A DNA stretch of 8,828 bases from positions 1 to 8,828 of the forward strand of contig JBLMZW010000003.1 of NCBI GenBank assembly GCA_050259035.1. The letters run 5' to 3'. The number at the start of each line of letters is the position of its first letter. The stretch's first letter is position 1. Below the pieces are notes generated by a model, which saw nothing but the letters and a program-made list of their open reading frames with translations, did not search any database and was not told the origin of the DNA. The position numbers and the translations under genes were made by a program. Positions 1-5,034 of the stretch are shown here, in pieces. The DNA is from JBLMZW01 sp050259035. Lineage in GTDB: Bacteria > Bacillota > Syntrophomonadia > Syntrophomonadales > DTU052.

Positions 1-421
1 AATCGGTCGCTATTACCCATTTAAACTCGTGAAAGTGGAAACAATAACCTACCGGGTCAGCCGCATCGTGAGAGGTATTAAAAGGTATAACTTTAATATC
101 TCCGATAGAAATTTCCTGGGAGATCTCTTTTTGTAGGTGCAGAGGCAGCCGATTACGGCAGCCCAAGCCTTCCCAGGTAAGGGGTCGGGTATATACCGGG
201 AGTGAATGCCTGCGGGCCAGAACTTCGACTCCCTTAATATGGTCAGAGTGTTCATGGGTTATTAACAAAGCATCAAGTTCACTGGCCTTGATGCCGATCT
301 GTTCCAGTCCCCGTTCTATTCTTCTGGCACTTATGCCGGCATCGACCAGAATACGTGTATTGCCCATTTCAACCAGGATAGAATTACCTTTACTTCCGCT
401 GGCCAGTACCTGAACCTGCAT
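1..421 (-). CDS. walJ: WalJ/YycJ-type metallo-beta-lactamase-fold hydrolase (partial, C-terminus cut by window edge)
   Basis: Reading leftward from ATG at 421-419, the frame stays open for 140 codons to the window edge. The N-terminus reads MQVQVLASGSKGNS, followed by LVDAGIS (about 25-31), the metal-binding THEHSDH (55-61, the HxHxDH signature) and a second histidine motif SHDA (117-120). The ASGSKGN start with THEHSDHIKG is typical of the WalJ/YycJ branch of the MBL-fold family, which in Bacillus lies in the walRK operon and has been linked to cell-wall/DNA metabolism; its exact substrate is unsettled. An AAGGAGA ribosome binding site lies 8 bases before the ATG. The gene diverges from tRNA-Ser. 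I saw no convincing promoter in its roughly 120-base upstream region. The family usually has about 260 residues, so roughly half is present. Family membership is secure; the exact orthology is inferred. Confidence 0.88.
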   Translation of the reverse strand, partial: MQVQVLASGSKGNSILVEMGNTRILVDAGISARRIERGLEQIGIKASELDALLITHEHSDHIKGVEVLARRHSLPVYTRPLTWEGLGCRNRLPLHLQKEISQEISIGDIKVIPFNTSHDAADPVGYCFHFHEFKWVIATD

Positions 422-542
422 TTAACGTGTCTCCTTAACGTTGATCTTTCATTATTGAATTCCGCAATAGACAGCAAGTATCCTTCCTTTCTTTCTGTAA
501 ATACTAGATTGCATGGATATTACCTGCTCTGACGACTACCAC

Positions 543-571
543 TTGCGATGAAGACTTATACAAGGTAAAAT
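543..571 (+). promoter_or_regulatory. Sigma-A-type promoter of the tRNA-Ser / SRP RNA region
   Basis: TTGCGA (543-548), a 17-base spacer and TAAAAT (566-571) match the housekeeping promoter consensus at four and five of six positions. The expected start is near 578, leaving a leader of about 68 bases before the mature tRNA. It is the best promoter between the divergent walJ-like gene and the tRNA. The assignment is by pattern only. Confidence 0.65.
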
Positions 572-591
572 GTTATAGTCACAACTACAGT

Positions 592-615
592 CGGGGTCTA
601 TGTTAAACGGCCCCG
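592..615 (+). other. GC-rich hairpin in the tRNA-Ser leader
   Basis: CGGGGTC (592-598) pairs with GGCCCCG (609-615) through seven base pairs including one G-U, around a 10-base loop. No T-run follows, so it is not a classical terminator. It would lie inside the 5' leader removed when the tRNA is matured and could affect folding or processing; that role is a guess. Confidence 0.4.
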
Positions 616-645
616 GCCGAATATAACACATGTTTTAGAGTACTC

Positions 646-738
646 GGAGAGATGGCTGAGTGGTCGAAGGCGCTCGACTGGAAATCGAGTAGACGGCTTA
701 TACCTGTCTCGAGGGTTCAAATCCCTCTCTCTCCGCCA
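646..738 (+). tRNA. tRNA-Ser (anticodon GGA)
   Basis: The acceptor stem GGAGAGA (646-652) pairs perfectly with TCTCTCC (728-734), followed by discriminator G735 and an encoded CCA (736-738). The D-arm region reads GCTGAGTGGTC. The anticodon stem CTCGA/TCGAG encloses CTGGAAA, giving anticodon GGA, which reads UCC and UCU. A long variable arm follows, as expected for class II serine tRNAs, and the T-arm contains GGGTTCAAATCCC. At 93 bases the size is normal. It lies just upstream of the SRP RNA. Confidence 0.97.
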
Positions 739-747
739 GAAAAATAT

Positions 748-780
748 CCCTTCCCGGTTTCCGGGCAGGGTTTTATTTTC
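748..780 (+). terminator. Hairpin plus T-rich tract after tRNA-Ser
   Basis: CCCT-T-CCCGG (748-757), a TTT loop and CCGGG-C-AGGG (761-770) form a nine-pair stem with one T/C mismatch, followed by TTTTATTTTC. This fits an intrinsic terminator for the tRNA. It ends only about six bases before the mature SRP RNA, so it either leaks or serves as a processing spacer, or the SRP RNA promoter overlaps it. Confidence 0.7.
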
Positions 781-786
781 CAAAAT

Positions 787-1054
787 TGCCGCGCTAGATG
801 GGGAGGTAGCGGTGCCCTGTACCTGCAACCCGCTATAGCAGGGTTGAATTCCTGGTCCCGGGGTTGCTCTGTAAGGTCTGACTGGAGTAAGTGATGAAGA
901 TGTCCGGGTCCTGTGCAACGGGACGTTCTGAACCGTGTCAGGTCTGGAAGGAAGCAGCACTAAGGAATTAATTCCGTGTGCCGCAGGGGTGCCTGAACGG
1001 AGTTAACTGCTTCAGTAACGCTTGGAGGGCAATTTCAAAGCCAGGTGCGCGGCA
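787..1054 (+). ncRNA. ffs: Signal recognition particle RNA (long Firmicutes type, with Alu domain)
   Basis: This is the RNA scaffold of the signal recognition particle, which binds Ffh and targets nascent membrane and secreted proteins. Ends were set by the closing helix: TGCCGCGC (787-794) pairs with GCGCGGCA (1047-1054). The 5' Alu domain is clear from GGGGAGGTAGCGGTGCC and the CTGTACCTGCAACCCGC loop region (about 803-832). The Ffh-binding helix 8 reads GTCAGGTCTGGAAGGAAGCA with the GGAA tetraloop at about 946-949, followed by GCAGCACTAAG and the conserved TGTGCCGCAGGGGTGCCTG stretch. The length of about 268 bases is close to the roughly 270-base scRNA of B. subtilis. As there, it lies upstream of dnaX. 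Exact ends may differ by a few bases. Confidence 0.95.
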
Positions 1055-1065
1055 TAAAGAAAAAT

Positions 1066-1090
1066 AAACCGGGGAAGCCCCCGGTTTTGC
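1066..1090. terminator. Bidirectional intrinsic terminator
   Basis: AAACCGGGG (1066-1074), loop AAGC and CCCCGGTTT (1079-1087) form a perfect nine-pair stem. On the plus strand TTTT follows and ends the SRP RNA. On the minus strand the stem is followed by TTTATTTTTCTTT and ends the leftward gene at 1102-1464. Both genes converge on it. Confidence 0.88.
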
Positions 1091-1101
1091 TTTAAGTGGG
1101 A

Positions 1102-1464
1102 CTAATGCTTACCTTTTCGGTAATAACCGGTTAGAACATTTAAACCGTGTTGTTCAATATAAATCCGGTCGATTCCAGCGTCTATTAACACCGGTCCACC
1201 GGCTTCCTGTTGGTCGGGGAGGTTATAGACATTAAAGATTTTTGGATAGGAAAAGGTGGTGCGTAATTTATTAGCAGTATCATTGGAGCCAACAATTAAA
1301 GGGTATCCATTTTCCTTGGCAAAGGAAGTTAAAGCATATGTAGTACCTATCCCATAAATCCCGGTAATATCAACAAGTTCTTTCGTTGATGCCGCCTGCT
1401 TCAGTTTTTCCTTGATCATAGCCGAGACAGCCTGGTAAAACTTGTCGTCGGGCAAACGTATCAT
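1102..1464 (-). CDS. Small protein of unknown function with degenerate Walker-like motifs
   Basis: 120 residues, not recognised as a named family. The ATG at 1464 is the only reasonable start because an in-frame TAA lies two codons upstream. An AAAGGAGTG ribosome binding site is present at the rather long distance of about 13 bases. Residues 35-42 read GIYGIGTT, matching the Walker A spacing GxxxxGK[ST] except that Lys is replaced by Thr. Residues 91-96 read PVLIDA, resembling a Walker B strand with the usual Glu replaced by Ala. The alternation of hydrophobic strands and helices suits a truncated P-loop-like alpha/beta fold, but no ATPase activity should be assumed. No signal peptide or membrane segment is visible. 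It is flanked by its own extended -10 promoter and a terminator, and separates the SRP RNA from dnaX. Real gene: likely. Function: unknown. Confidence 0.78.
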   Translation of the reverse strand: MIRLPDDKFYQAVSAMIKEKLKQAASTKELVDITGIYGIGTTYALTSFAKENGYPLIVGSNDTANKLRTTFSYPKIFNVYNLPDQQEAGGPVLIDAGIDRIYIEQHGLNVLTGYYRKGKH

Positions 1465-1484
1465 GTATTATTTTCACTCCTTTC

Positions 1485-1503
1485 CAGGAAAAAGAATTTC
1501 CTG
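1485..1503. repeat. Inverted repeat at the predicted start site of the leftward unknown gene
   Basis: CAGGAAA (1485-1491) and TTTCCTG (1497-1503) are perfect inverted copies around a 5-base centre. They lie just downstream of the extended -10 and upstream of the ribosome binding site. The element could be an operator or a 5' UTR hairpin. It has no T-run for termination. Function is inferred from position only. Confidence 0.45.
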
Positions 1504-1508
1504 CCTTT

Positions 1509-1517
1509 ATTATATCA
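1509..1517 (-). promoter_or_regulatory. Extended -10 promoter of the leftward unknown gene
   Basis: Read leftward, this is TGATATAAT: a perfect TATAAT hexamer (1514-1509) preceded by the TGn extension. No good -35 is visible (CTGGGA at 17 bases is poor), which is common for extended -10 promoters. The predicted start is near 1502, about 40 bases ahead of the ATG at 1464. Confidence 0.55.
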
Positions 1518-1619
1518 TTCGAGTTTTTTTATCCCAGGCAGTCCGGGTTTCTCAGAAGTAAAAAGGGAAATTTAAGCCGATGAAGAATTTTTAAGTAGAT
1601 TATCAACGGGGGTTTTGCC

Positions 1620-3116
1620 ATGAGCTACCTGGCTCTTTATCGTCAATGGAGGCCCCAGGCTTTTAAAGAAGTAGTGGGGCAAAAAAGCACTGTAACCGGT
1701 TTGGTCAATGCGGTGCGCGATGGTAAGCTGGCCCATGCTTACCTTTTTTCGGGTCCGCGAGGCACAGGAAAGACCAGCGTTGCCAAAATTCTAGCCAAGG
1801 CCGTGAATTGTTCGAATCAGGTCGATGGCGAACCCTGTAACCATTGTCCTGCCTGTGAAGATATCAAAATTGGTTCATTTATGGATGTTATTGAAATAGA
1901 TGCAGCTTCCAACCGGGGTATAGATGAGATCAGGGATTTGAGGGAAAAAGTTAGAGTGCTGCCGGCCCAGGGTAAAAAGAAGGTTTATATTATCGACGAA
2001 GTGCATATGTTGACTACCGAAGCTTTTAACGCCTTATTAAAGACCCTGGAGGAACCCCCTGATTCGGTGATGTTTATACTCGCTACCACTGAACAGCATA
2101 AAATTCCTGCTACGGTATTATCCCGCTGCCAGAGATACAGCTTCGGCAGGCTATCCGGTGATGAGATTAAACAGCGTCTCAGAGAAGTAACCAGTGAACA
2201 CGATGTCAATATTTCCGACCAGGCCCTGGACATAATTGTGCGCCGGGCCAATGGGGGGCTTCGCGATGCCTTAAGCACCCTGGATCAGTGCATATCATAT
2301 CAGGGTCAAAGTATTGAAGCGGTTCATGTGGAAGAGATGCTGGGGTTAATTGACCAGGATGCCCTGACTGCTTTGCTTAAGTATCTTTTTAATAATCAGG
2401 TTGGAGATATAATTACCTGCCTGGATACACTAGTAAAGCAGGGCAAGGAGCCAGTACAGATAGCCCGGGATACTTCAGTAGCCATCAGGGATCTGTTGGT
2501 TTATATGGTATTGGGTTCGGAGTCGGAGGCCATGATTCTGTCGCCCGATATTTTACCGGGATTGGTCGAGGCACTGCCCGGGCTAAATGCATCTATGTTA
2601 TCGCGGGCGATTAAAATTATGATTGATCTTGCTGCGGAACTAAGATTTAATGAAGGACAGCGATTCCTGATGGAGGCTGGATTTTTAGAGCTGGCGCACG
2701 AGTTTAGCGCCAGAGACGAAAAACCCGCTCTGACTGAAAAGGTTCAAGTTAAAAAAGATAAAACGACCGCTTCCTCTCCGGTAAAACAGGAAAGCGTACA
2801 ATCTTCTGATTGGAATAATATTCTTACTTCAGTTAAGGCCTTGCGTCCCACAACCTATGCTCTTTTGGTTCCAGCTGCATTAATTAGTCTGGACGAAGAC
2901 CAGATCACCCTGGGGTATAAACCGGAAATGAACTTTCATCGAGAAAAAATGGGAGATAAGGGGAACCAGGGAATTCTAAAAGCGGCGACTAAAGAGGTAC
3001 TGGGTTCGGAAAGGGAAATAAACCTGGTGTCTTTAGAGGGAAAAACTGAGAGACCCCCGGTTATCAGTAAGGCAGTGGAAGTGTTTGGCCCCGACAAGGT
3101 CAAAATAATAGAATAG
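1620..3116 (+). CDS. dnaX: DNA polymerase III subunits gamma/tau (clamp loader ATPase)
   Basis: This is the motor subunit of the clamp loader, which opens and places the beta clamp on DNA at the replication fork. The 498-residue product begins MSYLALYRQWRP, typical of DnaX. Walker A GPRGTGKT is at 45-52, the zinc-binding cysteines are C64, C73, C76 and C79, Walker B DEVH is at 126-129, sensor 1 LATTE is at 154-158 and SRC (168-170) is the arginine-finger motif. A clamp-loader collar domain follows to about residue 360. A lysine-rich linker (about 370-385) leads to a short C-terminal domain starting near W398. The length is a little below the usual 540-560 of Firmicutes tau. The start is the ATG at 1620, preceded by GGGGGT as a G-U-tolerant Shine-Dalgarno. 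I found no convincing promoter in 1465-1619. The gene leads the yaaK-recR-yaaL-bofA operon. An A6G run at codons 378-379 is discussed as a finding. Confidence 0.97.
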   Translation: MSYLALYRQWRPQAFKEVVGQKSTVTGLVNAVRDGKLAHAYLFSGPRGTGKTSVAKILAKAVNCSNQVDGEPCNHCPACEDIKIGSFMDVIEIDAASNRGIDEIRDLREKVRVLPAQGKKKVYIIDEVHMLTTEAFNALLKTLEEPPDSVMFILATTEQHKIPATVLSRCQRYSFGRLSGDEIKQRLREVTSEHDVNISDQALDIIVRRANGGLRDALSTLDQCISYQGQSIEAVHVEEMLGLIDQDALTALLKYLFNNQVGDIITCLDTLVKQGKEPVQIARDTSVAIRDLLVYMVLGSESEAMILSPDILPGLVEALPGLNASMLSRAIKIMIDLAAELRFNEGQRFLMEAGFLELAHEFSARDEKPALTEKVQVKKDKTTASSPVKQESVQSSDWNNILTSVKALRPTTYALLVPAALISLDEDQITLGYKPEMNFHREKMGDKGNQGILKAATKEVLGSEREINLVSLEGKTERPPVISKAVEVFGPDKVKIIE

Positions 3117-3128
3117 GAGGTTAGGTTA

Positions 3129-3446
3129 GTGTCGTTTGGAAACATTAGCAAAATGATGAAACAGGCTCAAAAACTGCAGCAGGACATGGCGAAAGCGCAG
3201 GAGGACTTAAAGGACAAGTTTGTTGAGGCATCAGCTGGAGGCGGAGTTGTATCAGTGCGGGTAAATGGGAAACAGGAATTGGCTTCTATTACAATAAACC
3301 CGGAAGTCGTTGATCCGGAAGATGTTGATATGCTGCAGGATTTGATACTGGCAGCGGTTAATGAGGGCTTGAAAAAGAGTCAGGACCTGGCCGCTGAGGA
3401 GATGTCCAAGTTAACCGGTGGGATTAAGATTCCTGGACTAACGTAG
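3129..3446 (+). CDS. yaaK: YbaB/EbfC-family nucleoid-associated DNA-binding protein
   Basis: 105 residues starting at GTG 3129, chosen because AGGAGG (3115-3120) lies 8 bases upstream and overlaps the dnaX stop. The N-terminal amphipathic helix (GNISKMMKQAQKLQQDMAKAQEDL), the following KFVEASAGGGVVSVRVNGKQEL sheet and the ending GGIKIPGL are the hallmarks of the YbaB/EbfC family, small dimers that bind DNA with tweezer-like arms. The genetic position between dnaX and recR is highly conserved in bacteria and supports a link with replication or recombination, though the exact role remains unclear. The 12-base gap to dnaX and 10-base gap to recR indicate one transcript. Normal family length; nothing odd. 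Confidence 0.96.
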   Translation: MSFGNISKMMKQAQKLQQDMAKAQEDLKDKFVEASAGGGVVSVRVNGKQELASITINPEVVDPEDVDMLQDLILAAVNEGLKKSQDLAAEEMSKLTGGIKIPGLT

Positions 3447-3456
3447 GAGCTATTAT

Positions 3457-4056
3457 ATGCGACTGGCATTTCCGCTGGAAAAACTGGTTGAAGAACTATC
3501 GAAGCTCCCGGGTATCGGCCCTAAGGGTGCTCAACGGATAGCCTTCTATATAATGAAGCTTCCGGAAAAAGAAGCCCTGAGTCTCGCTGTCGCTATTGAG
3601 ACGGCGAGAAGGACGGTTAAACCCTGCAACACTTGTGGTTATCTGACTGATAAAGATATCTGTGATATTTGCACAGACGATAAGCGAGATAATAATCTGC
3701 TGTGTCTGGTTGAAGAATCCAAAGATCTTATGGCCATTGAACGAACCAGATACAATGGAAAATACTATGTTCTGAATACGTCTCTTCAATTTATGAATGG
3801 GGTTGACTTAACTGGAGTCGATATCGAACCTCTGTTATCGATAATTAAGGATTCCAGTATTTCAGAATTAATTATTGCCACTAACCCTTCCATAGATGGG
3901 GATGTTTTTGCCCGATATATTGCCAATGTAACCCGGGATCTGGGAGTAAAAGTTACTAGATTGGCCTATGGTCTGCCTATAGGAGGGGATATTGAGTACG
4001 TTGATCAAATAACTCTTACCCGAGCCTTCGAAGGAAGGAAAGAATTGGCGGAATAA
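3457..4056 (+). CDS. recR: Recombination mediator protein RecR
   Basis: RecR works with RecO (and RecF) to load RecA on SSB-coated single-stranded DNA at gaps. The 199-residue length is normal. Residues about 9-32 (LEKLVEELSKLPGIGPKGAQRIAF) form the helix-hairpin-helix DNA-binding region. C57, C60, C69 and C72 form the zinc finger. The Toprim domain runs from about 80 (LLCLVEESKDLMAIE) to about 175, and the C-terminus GLPIGGDIEYVDQITLTRAFEGRKEL is diagnostic. The start ATG 3457 follows TAGGAG at the yaaK stop. Two Toprim segments differ from the common pattern: the usual HGxxSPxxGIGP region reads NTSLQFMNGVDLTG (107-120), and the usual VEGEATA reads IDGDVFA (146-152), keeping acidic residues. 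Identity is secure. Confidence 0.97.
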   Translation: MRLAFPLEKLVEELSKLPGIGPKGAQRIAFYIMKLPEKEALSLAVAIETARRTVKPCNTCGYLTDKDICDICTDDKRDNNLLCLVEESKDLMAIERTRYNGKYYVLNTSLQFMNGVDLTGVDIEPLLSIIKDSSISELIIATNPSIDGDVFARYIANVTRDLGVKVTRLAYGLPIGGDIEYVDQITLTRAFEGRKELAE

Positions 4057-4072
4057 AATACCTCTTTTGGAA

Positions 4073-4117
4073 ATATGGCGGTTTTTAATAATCCTATTTC
4101 TGCTTAAACCGTCATAT
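4073..4117 (+). repeat. Long-stem hairpin between recR and yaaL
   Basis: ATATGGCGGTTT (4073-4084) pairs with AAACCGTCATAT (4106-4117) through 12 pairs including one G-U, around a 21-base loop. It fills most of the 83-base gap between the recR stop and the yaaL ATG. No T-run follows, so it is not a classical terminator. It might act in mRNA processing or stability, or uncouple yaaL-bofA from the upstream genes. Confidence 0.5.
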
Positions 4118-4139
4118 AGTATCCCAGGGAGGGATTCTT

Positions 4140-4424
4140 ATGAACCTGATGGACTTGCTACTCAAAGCCCTAAAAGGTTTTTTTTATTTGAGGGCGAATG
4201 ATGACCCGGAAATTCCGACAGATCTCGAAATACTTGCTCAGGCTCAAAAAGAATGGCATCAGGCTACTCTATTCTTTGAAGAAGTAATTGATCCGGAATT
4301 GATTGATTATGCTGTATATAATCTTAAGGCAGCGGAGAAAAAATACAGCTACCTCTTAAATAAGTTTCGCGTTTCCCAGAACTGTCAATGCGATGACTAC
4401 ATAGAAAAATGTAATTTGGCGTGA
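4140..4424 (+). CDS. yaaL: YaaL-like DUF2508 family protein
   Basis: 94 residues from ATG 4140, with AGGGAGGG (4126-4133) as a strong ribosome binding site. The protein is small, acidic in its first half and mainly helical. The stretch WHQATLFFEEVIDPELIDYAVYNLKAAEKKYSYLL (about 39-73) matches the core of the DUF2508/YaaL family as I recall it. The position between recR and bofA is that of yaaL in B. subtilis and supports the call. No catalytic motif, signal peptide or membrane segment is visible. The tail contains three cysteines (C82, C84, C91: NCQCDDYIEKC), which is not something I know as a family feature. Function unknown. Confidence 0.85.
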   Translation: MNLMDLLLKALKGFFYLRANDDPEIPTDLEILAQAQKEWHQATLFFEEVIDPELIDYAVYNLKAAEKKYSYLLNKFRVSQNCQCDDYIEKCNLA

Positions 4425-4439
4425 TAGGGGGGGAGACTT

Positions 4440-4700
4440 GTGTCCACTGGACTCTGGGTGGCCTGTGCGGCAGCAGCAGTAATTCTACTAGGGGTGATAG
4501 TTAAGTTAGGGATAGGAAAGACTTTGGGGGTATTAATAATCAGAACCGGAATAGGTGTAGTTCTGTTATTGCTGGTCAATCTTATAGGTAACTTCTTTTC
4601 ATTTTTACTGCCTGTTAATGCGGTTTCTGTTTTAACCACTGGTTTTCTCGGTATACCTGGAATCTTACTGCTGGGATATCTAAAATATACTGTGGGCTGA
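4440..4700 (+). CDS. bofA: Pro-sigma-K processing inhibitor BofA
   Basis: BofA is a small integral membrane protein. In sporulating Bacillus it holds the SpoIVFB protease inactive with SpoIVFA in the outer forespore membrane, and so times sigma-K activation. The 86-residue product starts at GTG 4440 behind a GGGGGGGAG ribosome binding site. It is almost entirely hydrophobic, with likely membrane segments at about 5-23, 28-57 and 60-84. The signature elements are the N47 region (LLLLVNLIG), LPVN (57-60) and GFLGIPG (68-74). The short 15-base gap to yaaL shows co-transcription. It is the last gene of the dnaX operon, before the terminator at 4744. Its presence implies the organism or its recent ancestors sporulate. 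Confidence 0.93.
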   Translation: MSTGLWVACAAAAVILLGVIVKLGIGKTLGVLIIRTGIGVVLLLLVNLIGNFFSFLLPVNAVSVLTTGFLGIPGILLLGYLKYTVG

Positions 4701-4743
4701 TAGCTTCGGAAGATGATACAACCCCACAAAATATAGATTCATT

Positions 4744-4774
4744 AAGGACTGTGAAGAACAGTCCTTTCCTTTAT
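4744..4774 (+). terminator. Intrinsic terminator of the dnaX-bofA operon
   Basis: AAGGACTGT (4744-4752), loop GAAGA and ACAGTCCTT (4758-4766) form a perfect nine-pair stem followed by the T-rich TCCTTTATTT. It lies 43 bases after the bofA stop. Confidence 0.85.
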
Positions 4775-4818
4775 TTACAAGACTTATCCCTTTGCCATGT
4801 TATGGGAATTGATAAAGT

Positions 4819-4890
4819 CCGTCGGCAAGCCGACGGCACGCGTGGTTTCGGCATTTTGCCTCACTGCTTTGCTCGGGTAAAAATCGAAAC
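4819..4890. repeat. GC-rich double-hairpin element in the gene-free stretch after bofA
   Basis: The 334-base stretch between bofA and the next gene (4701-5034) contains a block that contrasts in composition with its AT-rich surroundings. First hairpin: CCGTCGG (4819-4825), loop CAAG, CCGACGG (4830-4836), a perfect seven-pair stem. Second, imperfect hairpin: GTTTCG-GC-ATTTT-GCC (4845-4860) with GG-GT-AAAAAT-CGAAAC (4876-4890). AGTCCG occurs on both sides of the block (4817-4822 and 4891-4896), like a flanking direct repeat. It could be a dispersed extragenic or miniature mobile repeat, or a structured RNA. An open frame across it starts inside the terminator and looks spurious. Confidence 0.5.
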
Positions 4891-4911
4891 AGTCCGAATG
4901 TGTTATATAAT
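4884..4911 (+). promoter_or_regulatory. Possible upstream promoter P1 of the ATPase/oxidoreductase operon
   Basis: TATAAT (4906-4911) is a perfect -10 hexamer. TCGAAA (4884-4889) at a 16-base spacing is a four-of-six match to -35 and overlaps the second hairpin of the GC-rich element. It is weaker as a whole than the promoter at 4952-4981, and may be chance in an AT-rich stretch. Confidence 0.35.
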
Positions 4912-4951
4912 TTCCAAAATGTGCGTACTATTTAAGCGTTATGTGACCTTA

Positions 4952-4981
4952 TTGACTGTTCAATTGTGGTTCAATTATACT
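4952..4981 (+). promoter_or_regulatory. Main sigma-A promoter of the ATPase/oxidoreductase operon
   Basis: TTGACT (4952-4957), an 18-base spacer and TATACT (4976-4981) give five of six matches at both elements. The expected start is near 4988, about 47 bases before the first gene. The spacer holds two copies of GTTCAATT (4958-4965 and 4969-4976), and the -10 lies inside a 16-bp palindrome. Both suggest regulator binding. Confidence 0.7.
4958..4976 (+). repeat. Direct repeat GTTCAATT x2 in the promoter spacer
   Basis: Identical 8-base copies at 4958-4965 and 4969-4976 start exactly 11 bases apart, about one helical turn, between the -35 and -10. That arrangement suits two protomers of a regulator bound on one face of the helix. 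No known regulator is recognised. Confidence 0.55.
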
Positions 4982-4991
4982 AAGTAGTATA
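4976..4991. promoter_or_regulatory. Palindromic operator candidate over the -10 element
   Basis: TATACTAAGTAGTATA is a perfect inverted repeat with 7-base arms and a 2-base centre. It covers the -10 hexamer and reaches the expected transcription start. A repressor bound here would block the polymerase; this role is inferred from position and symmetry. Confidence 0.5.
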
Positions 4992-5034
4992 GTCTTATTA
5001 TTTGGGATACTGCAAGGAGCGTTGAACGTAGAGG

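Noticed and set aside
652..894. 80-codon open frame on the plus strand starting inside tRNA-Ser
   Set aside because: It runs through the tRNA, the hairpin and the SRP RNA; no ribosome binding site and no independent support.
598..960. 120-codon open frame on the minus strand across tRNA-Ser and the SRP RNA
   Set aside because: It is antisense to two certain RNA genes, and peptides such as RERDLNPRDRYKPSTRF are the familiar false product of tRNA-Ser complements.
1465..1619. Promoter for the dnaX operon
   Set aside because: Several partial -10 matches exist (for example TATTAT 1508-1513 and TAGATT 1596-1601), but none has an acceptable -35 at 16-18 bases, so none is listed.
4751..4987. 78-codon open frame after bofA
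   Set aside because: It starts inside the terminator hairpin, crosses the GC-rich repeat block and the promoter, and has no ribosome binding site; composition is not protein-like. It may be a by-product of a dispersed repeat.
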